Origin: Streptomyces uncialis
GTDB taxonomy: Bacteria > Actinomycetota > Actinomycetes > Streptomycetales > Streptomycetaceae
Assembly (NCBI RefSeq): GCF_036250755.1
Contig: NZ_CP109583.1
Span: 3,534,001 to 3,598,000, forward strand
Reading direction: 5' to 3'
Length of the DNA: 64,000 nt
Shown: in pieces, positions 36,021 to 44,242 of the stretch
How the letters are laid out: each line of letters starts with the position of its first letter
How positions within the stretch are numbered: position 1 is the stretch's first letter
Program-made: the position numbers and the translations under genes
The notes under the pieces: model-generated
Seen by the model: the letters and a program-made list of their open reading frames with translations, nothing else
Databases searched by the model: none
Told to the model about the DNA's origin: nothing

Positions 36021-36070
36021 GTCGAGAGCCGGTCGAGTACGCCTCGAACCGCGCTCGAACGGGACTTGAG
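36021..36070. promoter_or_regulatory. five 11-bp-phased heptamers, candidate SARP operator
   Basis: The cores TCGAG (36022), TCGAG (36033), TCGAA (36044), TCGAA (36055) and TTGAG (36066) are exactly 11 bp apart. SARP activators bind such phased repeats overlapping the -35 region. Read leftward, a taggga-like -10 candidate lies at about 36004-36009, pointing at the SnoaL-like gene. Confidence 0.8.
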
Positions 36071-36167
36071 CGGGCCCGTACGGGACCACGGAGGCACCGT
36101 GGACCGTGGGGGTCGGGCCTGCCGGGGCCGGTCGTCCCCGGGGAGTCCGCGGTGCGGGCGGCGGCCG

Positions 36168-36977
36168 TCAGCGCCCGCCCTTGCGGTCGGCGACGGCCTC
36201 GGGCAGCTCCAGTTGCGGGTCACCGGAGAGCACCGCCCGGTGCAGCCGCTGAAGGTTCTGCGACGGCTCCAGGCCCAGCTCGCTGACCAGCGCCTTGCGC
36301 AGCCGCTGGTACGACTCCAGCGCCCGCCAAGCGCCGCCGGAGCGGTGCAGTGCCAGCATGAGCTGGGCGCAGAAGTTCTCGTGCATGGGGTGCCGGGCGG
36401 TCAGGACATGCAGCTCGGGGACGAGTTCACGGTGCCGGCCGAGCCGCAGATCGGCGTCGATGCGCCGTTCCAGCGCGGCCATCCGGTTCTCCTCCATCCG
36501 CAGGACCTCCAGTTCGAGCACGGTGCCGACGCGCACGTCCACGAGGGCGGGTCCGCGCCACAGGTCCAGGGCCCGGCCGAACAGGTCGGACGCCGACGCG
36601 AAGTCGTCCCGCGCGTAGGCGGACCGGCCGGCCCGCACCAGGCCGTCGAACTCCTGCGCGTCGACCCGGCCGGTGCCTATGTCGAGCAGATAGCCGCCGT
36701 GCTGCGTGACCAGCACGTCCTTGGGACAGCGGCCCGGTTCGCCCCGGAGCCCGGCGGCGATGTTGCGGCGCAGTTGAAGGATGTACGTCTGGAGGGTGGT
36801 CGCGGCGCTGCGCGGGACGTCGGAGCCCCAGACCTCCTCGACCAGGGTGGGCACCGTCACCACATGGCCCGTCTGCAGCGCCAGCACGGCCAGGATCTGA
36901 CGGGGCTTGGTGGCACTCGGCACCAAGGACACCCCGCGTTCGTGAGCGGTCAGCGGTCCCAGTACGTTGATCTCCAT
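36168..36977 (-). CDS. SARP-family pathway activator
   Basis: A 269-aa protein from ATG 36977, start MEINVLGPLTAHERG. OmpR-type winged helix spans about residues 15-95 (KPRQILAVLALQTGHVVTVP, TTLQTYILQLRRNIAAGL) and the bacterial transcriptional activation domain about 100-255 (FGRALDLWRGPALVDV, RHPMHENFCAQLMLALHRSG). This is the short ActII-ORF4/DnrI type. It likely binds the phased TCGAG/TTGAA repeats found at 36.0, 52.3 and 57.9 kb. It faces away from the YcaO locus; an 8-bp dyad lies upstream at 37092-37112. Confidence 0.93.
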   Translation of the reverse strand: MEINVLGPLTAHERGVSLVPSATKPRQILAVLALQTGHVVTVPTLVEEVWGSDVPRSAATTLQTYILQLRRNIAAGLRGEPGRCPKDVLVTQHGGYLLDIGTGRVDAQEFDGLVRAGRSAYARDDFASASDLFGRALDLWRGPALVDVRVGTVLELEVLRMEENRMAALERRIDADLRLGRHRELVPELHVLTARHPMHENFCAQLMLALHRSGGAWRALESYQRLRKALVSELGLEPSQNLQRLHRAVLSGDPQLELPEAVADRKGGR

Positions 36978-37295
36978 ATTGCTCAGTCCCCTTCGCTCCC
37001 TCCGGTCGGAGGCCGGCGGGTGTCGTCGCATGAGCCAGTGGTGATCCTGCGCCCCCTGTGCCATGTGGGCCAGGGAGCCTCTCACGGTTGCGACCATGAA
37101 TTCCTCATGGTCGGAGGGTGACGGACACACTTCCCCTTCGAGCCGGTGCGGCCCAGAATCGAGCGTCGATCCGGCCACACCCCAGTAGCCGGGAATCGGC
37201 GATACGCGGACACGCCGCGGCATCGGAACGCAGGCACAGCGCACCGGAAAATCTACTGGCACACCGGCCACATGGAACACAGAGGGGCATTCAGG
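36978..37295. promoter_or_regulatory. divergent regulatory region with 8-bp dyad at 37092-37112
   Basis: This 318-bp space separates the SARP gene (leftward) from the small peptide gene (rightward). It contains gaccatga (37092-37099), a 5-nt spacer and tcatggtc (37105-37112), a perfect inverted repeat typical of a dimeric regulator site. No other gene is supported. Confidence 0.5.
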
Positions 37296-37484
37296 ATGAA
37301 CACGCACACCAGCACGCGGTACGCCCGGACCTCCAGCACCTCCGCCGGCCCCGACGGCCTCCGGTCCACCGGTGACGGCGGCACCGCCGCACCGGCCGTC
37401 ACGATCGAGTACCTCGACTGGACGGCCGCCCCGGCGCTCGCGCTGCCGACGCTGCTGAGCCGCTCCGGCACCTCGGACCACTGA
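37296..37484 (+). CDS. 62-aa peptide, candidate RiPP precursor
   Basis: Starts at ATG 37296 with gagggg nine bases upstream. The N-terminal 35 residues are Ser/Thr/Gly-rich; then comes VTIEYLDWTAAPALALPTL, and it ends LLSRSGTSDH. It has no Cys. The gene is followed by a 19-bp-stem hairpin and then by the cyclodehydratase gene, an order seen when a precursor is made in excess of its modifying enzyme. The IEYLDW segment could be the recognition sequence, with the Ser/Thr tail as core for (methyl)oxazoline formation. Whether it is a real precursor is unproven; it could be a spurious frame. Confidence 0.45.
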   Translation: MNTHTSTRYARTSSTSAGPDGLRSTGDGGTAAPAVTIEYLDWTAAPALALPTLLSRSGTSDH

Positions 37485-37547
37485 CGGCGCGGACCGCCAC
37501 CGCCGACCGCTGACCGACCGGCGCGCACCCGGTCACCCCCGCGCACG

Positions 37548-37599
37548 ACCGCCGACCGCCGACCGCCGCACCACGAGCGAGCGGTCGGCGGTCGGCGGT
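37548..37599 (+). terminator. 19-bp-stem hairpin, possible attenuator between peptide and YcaO genes
   Basis: Perfect 19-bp arms (37548-37566 and 37581-37599) with a 14-nt loop, built from cgaccgc repeats. Further cggtcgccggtgag repeats and a (ccag)n run follow up to 37704. A partial terminator here would lower enzyme expression relative to the peptide. Confidence 0.65.
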
Positions 37600-37716
37600 G
37601 AGCGGTCGCCGGTCGCCGGTGAGCGGTCGCCGGTGAGCGGTCGCCGGTCGGCAACCCGGCCAACCCGCCCAGCCAACCCAGCCAGCCAGCCAGCCAGCCA
37701 GCAGAAGGGGAACCCG

Positions 37717-40065
37717 ATGGACACGGGCGACGCCGGCACGGACGAGGGCCCGCGGATCGGCTTCCGCCGCCATCTGCGGGCGGAGGTGGTGCCCGGCGAG
37801 GCCGTGTACCTGCTGTCCGCCCGCCGGGTCATCGCCCTGCACGGCCCGCACGTACCGGCGCTGGCCCGGCTGCTCGACGGCACCCGCACCCTCCCGCGGC
37901 TGCTCCGCGACGCGGCCCGGGAGGTGCCCGCCGAGGACGCCCGGCGCGCGCTCGACGAGCTGGACCGGGCCGGACTGATCGGCCGGGTCGACACGGGCGC
38001 GACGGCCGGTGCCACCCCCCGCGCGCACGACAACGCCCGTGCCGCCCAGGCGTACTGGGAGCTGGCCGGGCTCGACGGCCCCGGTACCGAGGCCACCGTG
38101 TCCGGATCGCCCGTGGACCTCGTCACCATGGGCCGGGCGGACCTCGCGGAGGCCCGCTCGGCCTGCGGGGCCGCCGGACTGCTGGTCGCCGGTGAGGACA
38201 CCGGGCCCGCCGCCCTCGGTCTGGTGCTGTGCGACGACTACCTCGACCCCGGCCTCGCCCGTATCGACGCGGAACACCGCGCGCTGGGCCGCCCCTGGCT
38301 GCTCGCGGACCCGTACGGGGTGGAGGTACGGGTCGGACCGGTGTTCCGTCCCGACGGGCCGTGCTGGTCCTGTCTGGCGCAGCGGCTGCGGCTGCACCGC
38401 CGCGCCGAGGAGCCGCTGCGCAACGCGCTCGGGCTCAGCGGCCCCGTCGCACGGCCCGCCACCTCGCTCCCCGCGACCCGGCTGCTCGGTCTGCACCGGG
38501 CCGCCCTGGAGGCGGTCAAGTGGCTCGCCGGGGTCCGGGGCCCCGACCAGTCGGCCGTGTGCGTCGTCGACACCCTGACCCAGGGGAGCACCCTCCACCC
38601 GCTGAGCCGCCGCCCCCAGTGCCCCGCGTGCGGGGACGACGGCCTGGTCGCGGCACGGGCCTGGCAGCCGGTCGTACCGCGCTCGCGCGCCAAGGCCGAC
38701 CACCGGGGCGGCGACCGCGCGCTGTCCTCCGCGCAGATGCTCGCGGCGCACGGGCACCTGGTGAGCGGGGTGACCGGGGTGGTGTCCGATCTGCGCCGGC
38801 CGCCGTCGCTGCCCGACGGCGTGCACGCGTATCTCTCCGGCTGGAACCCGGCCTTCGCCCCGCGCACCCTGTCCCAACTGCGCGGCGGACTGCGGAGCAT
38901 GAGCGGCGGAAAGGGCCTCACCGACACCGACGCCCGGGTCAGCGCGCTGTGCGAGGCCGTCGAGCGCTACTCCGCGACCCGGCAGGGGGACGAGGCCGTC
39001 CGGCTGGGCACCTACGCCGCGCTCGGTGACGAGGCGGTCCACCCCGACGACATCCAGCTCTTCGCCGACTGGCAGTTCCGCGAGCGCGACGGATGGAACG
39101 CCGCCCACGGCGCGTTCCACCAGGTGCCGCTGCCCTTCGACGAGCACGAGCCGGTGGAGTGGACCCCCGTCTGGTCGCTGACCCACCAAAGGCACCGGCT
39201 GCTGCCCACGTCCATGCTGTACTTCGACGCCTGCCCGGACGGCCCGCCCGGCGCGCTGGTCGCCGACTCCAATGGGCAGGCCGCGGGCAGCAGTCCGGAG
39301 GACGCCCTGCTCCAGGGCTTCTACGAACTGGTCGAGCGGGACGCGGTGGCCCTGTGGTGGTACAACCGCACCCGCCATCCGGCCGTCGACCTGGACGCCT
39401 TCGACGAGCCGTGGCTCGCCGCGCTGCGCGGCACGTACCGCGCGCTCGGCCGGGAGCTGTGGGCGCTCGACGTCACCTCCGACCTGGGCGTCCCGGTGGT
39501 GGCCGCGGTCTCCCGGCGGACGGACCGGACGGACGGAGCGGACAGGGCGGACGGGACCGGCCGGGCGGCGGAGGACATCCTGCTCGGCTTCGGGGCGCAC
39601 CCGGACCCCCGGGTCGCGTTGCGCCGGGCCGTCACGGAGCTCGGCCAGTTCCTGCCCGCCGTGCCCGGCCCGGAAACGGCCGGTGGCCGGTACGCGGCGG
39701 GTGTCCCCGCCGATCTCGCCACCTGGTGGTCGGAGGCGACCGTCGTCGGCCACCCGTATCTGCGCCCCGATCCGGCCGCGCCGCCCACCGTCCCCGGGAC
39801 CCACCCGTACCGGCGCCGCGACGATCTGCGCGCGGACGTCGAGGCGGTGGAGGAACTGGTGCGGGAGCGGGGCATGGAGCTGCTCGTGCTCGACCAGACC
39901 CGCCCCGACGTCGGCATTCCCGTGATGAAGGTGATCGTTCCCGGTCTGCGGCACTTCTGGGCGAGGCTCGGTCCGGGCAGGCTGTACGACGCTCCGGTGG
40001 CGCTCGGACGGCTCGGCCGGCCGCGGCGGCGCGACGAACTCAATCCGGTGTCGCTTTTTTTGTGA
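37717..40065 (+). CDS. fused RRE/E1-like/YcaO cyclodehydratase (TOMM/azoline RiPP type)
   Basis: A 782-aa protein from ATG 37717 with aagggg upstream. Residues about 10-95 are a PqqD-like recognition element (VVPGEAVYLLSARRVIALHG). About 100-320 are an E1/ThiF-like domain with zinc Cys pairs CWSC and CPAC. The remainder is a YcaO domain with ATP-site motifs SGGKGLTDTDARVSALCEAV then ERYSA (about 396-425) and GFYELVERDAVALWW (about 534). The C-terminus NPVSLFL is a variant of the usual PxPxP end. Such enzymes phosphorylate backbone amides to form azolines on Cys, Ser or Thr. No FMN dehydrogenase is nearby. It lies between the peptide gene and a two-component system. Confidence 0.9.
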   Translation: MDTGDAGTDEGPRIGFRRHLRAEVVPGEAVYLLSARRVIALHGPHVPALARLLDGTRTLPRLLRDAAREVPAEDARRALDELDRAGLIGRVDTGATAGATPRAHDNARAAQAYWELAGLDGPGTEATVSGSPVDLVTMGRADLAEARSACGAAGLLVAGEDTGPAALGLVLCDDYLDPGLARIDAEHRALGRPWLLADPYGVEVRVGPVFRPDGPCWSCLAQRLRLHRRAEEPLRNALGLSGPVARPATSLPATRLLGLHRAALEAVKWLAGVRGPDQSAVCVVDTLTQGSTLHPLSRRPQCPACGDDGLVAARAWQPVVPRSRAKADHRGGDRALSSAQMLAAHGHLVSGVTGVVSDLRRPPSLPDGVHAYLSGWNPAFAPRTLSQLRGGLRSMSGGKGLTDTDARVSALCEAVERYSATRQGDEAVRLGTYAALGDEAVHPDDIQLFADWQFRERDGWNAAHGAFHQVPLPFDEHEPVEWTPVWSLTHQRHRLLPTSMLYFDACPDGPPGALVADSNGQAAGSSPEDALLQGFYELVERDAVALWWYNRTRHPAVDLDAFDEPWLAALRGTYRALGRELWALDVTSDLGVPVVAAVSRRTDRTDGADRADGTGRAAEDILLGFGAHPDPRVALRRAVTELGQFLPAVPGPETAGGRYAAGVPADLATWWSEATVVGHPYLRPDPAAPPTVPGTHPYRRRDDLRADVEAVEELVRERGMELLVLDQTRPDVGIPVMKVIVPGLRHFWARLGPGRLYDAPVALGRLGRPRRRDELNPVSLFL

Positions 40066-40150
40066 GCCCAGCCATCAAACGCGTTCTTCCTTCTTCCTTC
40101 TGTTCGAATCTGCTCGTTACTCTGGACGAGGCCCACGCGGACCGGCCTGT

Positions 40151-40168
40151 CTGAACCACCCGGTTCAG
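40151..40168. promoter_or_regulatory. 7-bp dyad upstream of sensor kinase
   Basis: The arms ctgaacc (40151-40157) and ggttcag (40162-40168) flank a 4-bp spacer, about 20-35 bp before the possible starts of the kinase gene. The position suits an autoregulatory site for the adjoining NarL-type regulator. Confidence 0.5.
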
Positions 40169-40188
40169 CGTCCTCTCTTGGGAGAAGC

Positions 40189-41457
40189 TTGTTGAACGGG
40201 GAAGTGGACCATGCTGTCGACACAGCCGACGCGCACTGCTGCGCCGTCAGCGCCCGGCGGAAGGAAGGTCCCGCTTCCGCGGACCCGCTTCTCGCCCCGA
40301 CGGTCATGCCCGCGCCCCGGACGGCCCGTGCGATAACCGCGTTCGCCCTGTGCAGCCTCGGCGCCATCGCCTTCATGAATGTGTACTGGACGGGCGCCAC
40401 CAGCGGTCAGTACGCGGTCTGTCTGGCCTTCGCGCTGGCCGCCATCGGTGTGAGCTTCCTGATCACCTCGCCGAAGGCGCCCTGCTGGCCCGCTTCCCAC
40501 CGCTGGCTGGCCCTCGGCGTCCAGGCGGTGGCGACCCATCTGCCTTTCGCCTTCTTCGGGTTCAGCTGGGGAAGCATGGGCGGGCCGCTGGCCGGGGCCG
40601 TCCTGTATCTGCTGCCGATGCGGGCCGCGGCGCCGGTCTTCGGGGTCATCGTGTCCGCGCAGGTCGGCATGGGGCTGTTCGCGGGGCACAGCCTGCTGCG
40701 GACGATCTACCTCGGGCTCGTCACCGCGTACATCGGGATGTTCCTCTACGCCCTCGCCCGGCTCACCTCCCTGGTGGTGTGGCTCGACGCCTCCCGCACC
40801 GAACGGGCCTACGCGGCGGTGACCCGGGAACGGCTGCGCTTCGCCCGGGACCTGCACGACCTGCTCGGCTACAGCCTCTCGGCCATCACCCTCAAGGCGG
40901 AGCTGGTGCACCGGCTGCTGCCGGACCGGCCGGAGCGGGCCGGTGAGGAGGTCGGGGACGTGCTCACGGTCGCCCGTCAGGCACTGGCCGATGTACGGCT
41001 GGTGGCCAGCGGTTACCGCGATCTGACCGTGGAGTCCGAGATGGCGTCGGGGACGAGCATCCTCGCCACCGCCGAGGTACGGACACTGACCACGGTGGAC
41101 TGCGGTCCGCTGCACCCGGTCGTGGACACCGTGCTCGCCACGGTCCTGCGCGAGGGCATCACCAACATCCTGCGGCACAGCACCGCCCGCGAGGTCGGCA
41201 TCACGGTCACCCGGTACGACGGGACCGTGCGGCTGACCCTGGTGAACGACGGGGTGCGCGACGGTGCCACGGTCGAGGCCACCGGGACCAGGGGGAGCGG
41301 TCTCGGCAACCTCCGGCACCGGCTGGAGTCGATCGGCGGCAGCTTCCGGGCCGGTGTGGGGGCCGACGGACGGTTCGTCCTCCGCGCGCAGGCACCGGTC
41401 GACCCCGTGGGCGTACGGCCGGCGGACGGCCACCTTTCGCTGGGTGTCCCCAGCTGA
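40189..41457 (+). CDS. NarL/DesK-type sensor histidine kinase
   Basis: Up to 422 aa; possible starts are TTG 40189 or 40192 (ggagaag upstream), GTG 40204 or ATG 40306. Five or six hydrophobic spans lie between about residues 45 and 200 (AITAFALCSLGAIAFMNVYW, YAVCLAFALAAIGVSFLI, YLGLVTAYIGMFLYALARL). The HisKA_3 phosphoacceptor follows: RLRFARDLHDLLGYSLSAIT, His near 222. The HATPase core has LREGITNILRHSTA and GTRGSGLGNLRHRLES. It autophosphorylates and passes phosphate to the regulator encoded next. The membrane sensor domain suggests a membrane-active or lipid-soluble signal, perhaps the cluster's own product. Confidence 0.9.
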   Translation: MLNGEVDHAVDTADAHCCAVSARRKEGPASADPLLAPTVMPAPRTARAITAFALCSLGAIAFMNVYWTGATSGQYAVCLAFALAAIGVSFLITSPKAPCWPASHRWLALGVQAVATHLPFAFFGFSWGSMGGPLAGAVLYLLPMRAAAPVFGVIVSAQVGMGLFAGHSLLRTIYLGLVTAYIGMFLYALARLTSLVVWLDASRTERAYAAVTRERLRFARDLHDLLGYSLSAITLKAELVHRLLPDRPERAGEEVGDVLTVARQALADVRLVASGYRDLTVESEMASGTSILATAEVRTLTTVDCGPLHPVVDTVLATVLREGITNILRHSTAREVGITVTRYDGTVRLTLVNDGVRDGATVEATGTRGSGLGNLRHRLESIGGSFRAGVGADGRFVLRAQAPVDPVGVRPADGHLSLGVPS

Positions 41458-41534
41458 TGGACATCTTCAGCTGAAACGATTTCTCCGGTCCCGGACACGT
41501 ACGCTGCCAACCAGACGACATCGACGGGGGACAC

Positions 41535-42149
41535 ATGTTATCGGTGCGCATCCTTCTAGCCGAAGACGTCCATATGATCAGGGGGGCCCTCGCGGCGCTG
41601 CTCGAACTGGAGCCGGGCCTGAAGGTGGTCGCTTCGGTCGAACGGGGTGACACCATCCTCGAAACGGCGCTGGAGGTCAGACCCGACGTCGCCGTCCTGG
41701 ACGTCGACCTGCCCGGGAAGGACGGCCTCACGGCGGCGGCGGAACTCCACGAGAAGCTGCCCTCGTGCGGCACCCTGATCCTCACCAACCTCAACCGGCC
41801 CGGCATCTTCCGGCGGGCCATGGCCACCCGGGTCTCCGGCTTCCTGCTCAAGGACGCGCCGCCCGACCGGCTGGCCCAGGCGGTCCGGTCCATCGCGGCC
41901 GGACAGCGTGTCATCGACCCCCAACTCGCGCTGGCCGCCTGGAACGCCCCGTCCTGCCCGCTCTCCCCCAGGGAGCTGCAAGTACTGCGGCACGCCGCCG
42001 GGGGCGCCGCAGCCGCCGAGATCGCGGGCACCCTCCACCTCTCCCCCGGCACCGTCCGCAACTACCTCACGGCGATCGTCACCAAGTTCAACGCCCGCAA
42101 TCGCGTGGACGCCATCCGGATAGCCGAGGAGGGCGGCTGGATACCCTGA
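41535..42149 (+). CDS. NarL/LuxR-type response regulator with TTA as second codon
   Basis: A 204-aa regulator from ATG 41535. Receiver domain: acidic pocket in ILLAEDVHMIRGALAALLEL, phospho-Asp in VAVLDVDLPGKDGLTAA (about 56) and Lys in FLLKDAPPDRL. The C-terminal LuxR HTH reads LSPRELQVLRHAAGGAAAAE and GTVRNYLTAIVTKFNARNRV. Codon 2 (41538-41540) is TTA, the rare leucine codon read by the bldA tRNA in Streptomyces. Production of this regulator should therefore be delayed until development starts. It pairs with the kinase 77 bp upstream and likely controls the YcaO locus or the wider cluster. Confidence 0.93.
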   Translation: MLSVRILLAEDVHMIRGALAALLELEPGLKVVASVERGDTILETALEVRPDVAVLDVDLPGKDGLTAAAELHEKLPSCGTLILTNLNRPGIFRRAMATRVSGFLLKDAPPDRLAQAVRSIAAGQRVIDPQLALAAWNAPSCPLSPRELQVLRHAAGGAAAAEIAGTLHLSPGTVRNYLTAIVTKFNARNRVDAIRIAEEGGWIP

Positions 42150-42200
42150 CCGCTCCCCGGCGTCCCCGCTCACGGCCCGGGGACGGCGGACCGCCGGGCC

Positions 42201-42845
42201 TCACCGCGCCATCGGTGCGGTGACCCGCGCGACACACCGGCCACGCTCCATGTCGACGCGTTCCGTCCCGGTCAGCCGGGCCGACCCCTCCCGGAACCGC
42301 TCACCGTCCGTCGCCCGCCCGCAGGACTGCTCGTCCCACCACCACACCAGCCCCCGGTACCGGTAGGGCCGCAGCGTGGAGCGCAGCAGTTCGGCCCCGG
42401 CGAAGCCGGGCGCGCGGGCGCAGCCGGCGACCAGCGCGCCGAAGGACTGCTCGAACTCCGCCGGTACGCCCGCCAGATCGGCGTGCAGCAGCAGCAGGAA
42501 GCCGCCGTCGTCGTGCCGCCGGTCGGGCAGCCGTCCGACGCTCAGGTACTGGTCCGGCTCCGGGTCCGCGTCCGGTGCGGCCAGGGCGTGCAGGGACCGC
42601 AGCGCGTCGGCCGACCCGTCGGCGTGCGCACCGGCGAGCAGGTCACGGGCGCGGCGCCAGCGGACGAACGTCGCGTAGGTGTCCTGGGGTCCGGCCACCC
42701 GGACCGTGACCAGCAGGTCGAACCCGGGGCTGCCGCGCAGCCCGGCCCCGTACTCCCGGTGCCGTCGGGCCACTTCCGCGGGGTCGCCCCGGGCGGTGAT
42801 CCGGGTGGTCGTGAACGCCGGCGGGTCCCGCGGCGGAACCGTCAT
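42201..42845 (-). CDS. second double-ABM-type oxygenase/binding protein
   Basis: A 214-aa protein from ATG 42845. Two ferredoxin-like halves can be seen: about residues 10-75 (FTTTRITARGDPAEVARRHR, DTYATFVRWRRARDLLAG) and about 110-195 (GGFLLLLHADLAGVPAEFEQ, YRYRGLVWWWDEQSCGRATD). It looks like a distant relative of the AlpJ/JadG-type protein at 23104, with the same two-domain plan and a Trp-rich second half. It may be a second cofactor-independent quinone-forming oxygenase or an accessory protein. It is a single leftward gene between the response regulator and the sugar dehydratase. Confidence 0.7.
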   Translation of the reverse strand: MTVPPRDPPAFTTTRITARGDPAEVARRHREYGAGLRGSPGFDLLVTVRVAGPQDTYATFVRWRRARDLLAGAHADGSADALRSLHALAAPDADPEPDQYLSVGRLPDRRHDDGGFLLLLHADLAGVPAEFEQSFGALVAGCARAPGFAGAELLRSTLRPYRYRGLVWWWDEQSCGRATDGERFREGSARLTGTERVDMERGRCVARVTAPMAR

Positions 42846-43038
42846 CCTCCCCGCTTTCCGGACCCGCGGGCGGATCGTTTCGTCAACGCGTTCATCATCA
42901 CCACCCGTGTCGGCAGCCCGAGTTGTGCCGCTGAGCCTGTGCACAGCGCACACTCGGCGGCGGACTCCATCTTGCCCAACTCCGGGTGCCTGTAGCGCGG
43001 CGGGTTCCCGCCTACGTGCGCCGGGACGTCCCGAATGC

Positions 43039-44022
43039 TCAGGAACCGGCCCCGAACGGCGTGAACTCATCCGTCCACCAGTCGCGGTGGCGGTCGTACC
43101 AGGACACGACGTCGGCCAGCCCGTCCTCGAACGGCACCCGCGGGGCGTAGCCCAGTTCGCGGCGGGACCTGCCGTCGTCGAGGGAGTAGCGGCGGTCGTG
43201 GCCCTTGCGGTCCTCGACGAAGCGCACCGAGTCCCAGCCGGCGCCGCACTTCTCCAGCAGCCGGGCGGTCAGTTCGCGGTTGGTCAGCTCGACACCGCCG
43301 CCGAAGTGGTAGATCTCGCCGTCCCGGCCCTTCTCCAGGGCCAGTTGCACACCCCGGCAGTGGTCGGCGACATGCACCCACTCGCGGACGTTGCGGCCGT
43401 CGCCGTACAGCGGCACCCGCTGCCCGTTCAGCAGACCGGCGACGAAGCGCGGGATCAGCTTCTCGACGTGCTGGTAGGGGCCGTAGTTGTTGGAGCAGCG
43501 GGTGATCACCACCGGCAGCCCGTGGGAGCGGTGGTAGGACCGGGCGAGCAGATCGGCCGACGCCTTCGACGCGGCGTAGGGCGAGTTCGGCAGCAGCGGG
43601 TGGTCCTCCGTCCAGGAGCCCTCGGCGATCGTGCCGTACACCTCGTCGGTCGAGATCTGCACGACCCGCCCGATACCGCGCCGCAGACAGCACTCCAGCA
43701 GGGTGTGGGTGCCGAGCACATTGGTGACGGTGAACGGGGTGGCGTCGAGCAGCGACCGGTCCACATGGCTCTCCGCCGCGAAGTGGACGACCGCGTCATG
43801 GCCGGGCAGCAGGTCGAGCAGCAGGTCCGCGTCGCAGATGTCGCCCTTGACGAAGGTCAGCCGCTCCTCCCCGAGCGGCAGATTCGCCAGGTTGCCCGCA
43901 TAGGTGAGCTTGTCGAGGACGGTGACCTTGGTGTCCTCGTGGCCCGGGTACGAGCCGTCGAGGACACTGCGCACATATTGCGAGCCGACGAATCCGGCCC
44001 CACCGGTGACGAGTATTCTCAT
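43039..44022 (-). CDS. rfbB: dTDP-glucose 4,6-dehydratase
   Basis: A 327-aa extended SDR from ATG 44022. NAD motif MRILVTGGAGFVGSQYVRSV, catalytic QISTDEVYG (Thr-Asp-Glu), YAASKASADLLARSYHRSHG (Tyr-xxx-Lys) and SNNYGPYQHVEKLIPRFVAG are all intact and the length is normal. It converts dTDP-glucose to dTDP-4-keto-6-deoxyglucose, the branch point for deoxysugars. No dTDP-glucose synthase, 2,3-dehydratase, epimerase or ketoreductase is in the window, so the sugar pathway is incomplete here. It is divergent from the sugar aminotransferase gene by 220 bp. Confidence 0.95.
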   Translation of the reverse strand: MRILVTGGAGFVGSQYVRSVLDGSYPGHEDTKVTVLDKLTYAGNLANLPLGEERLTFVKGDICDADLLLDLLPGHDAVVHFAAESHVDRSLLDATPFTVTNVLGTHTLLECCLRRGIGRVVQISTDEVYGTIAEGSWTEDHPLLPNSPYAASKASADLLARSYHRSHGLPVVITRCSNNYGPYQHVEKLIPRFVAGLLNGQRVPLYGDGRNVREWVHVADHCRGVQLALEKGRDGEIYHFGGGVELTNRELTARLLEKCGAGWDSVRFVEDRKGHDRRYSLDDGRSRRELGYAPRVPFEDGLADVVSWYDRHRDWWTDEFTPFGAGS

Positions 44023-44242
44023 AACCCGATCAGCGCTCCGATCTCAGCGGCCGTGCCGGAAAGGAATTCCGCGTACCCGAGCGTCGGTGAACACGGCGGA
44101 CACCCGGTGGAGTGCCGCTGGAACCGGTACCGCACAAGCCGCTCTCGACCGGGGTACGAGGAACGTACGGAATGCTCCTGTGCCGGGGAGAACCCGTGTG
44201 AAGCCGGACCGCGGGACCCACGGCCACGATGGAGATCCCGGC

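Noticed and set aside
37131..37175. TCGAG elements upstream of the peptide gene as a fourth SARP operator
   Set aside because: The two TCGAG cores are 21 bp apart and the middle position does not match, so the exact 11-bp phasing of the other sites is absent.
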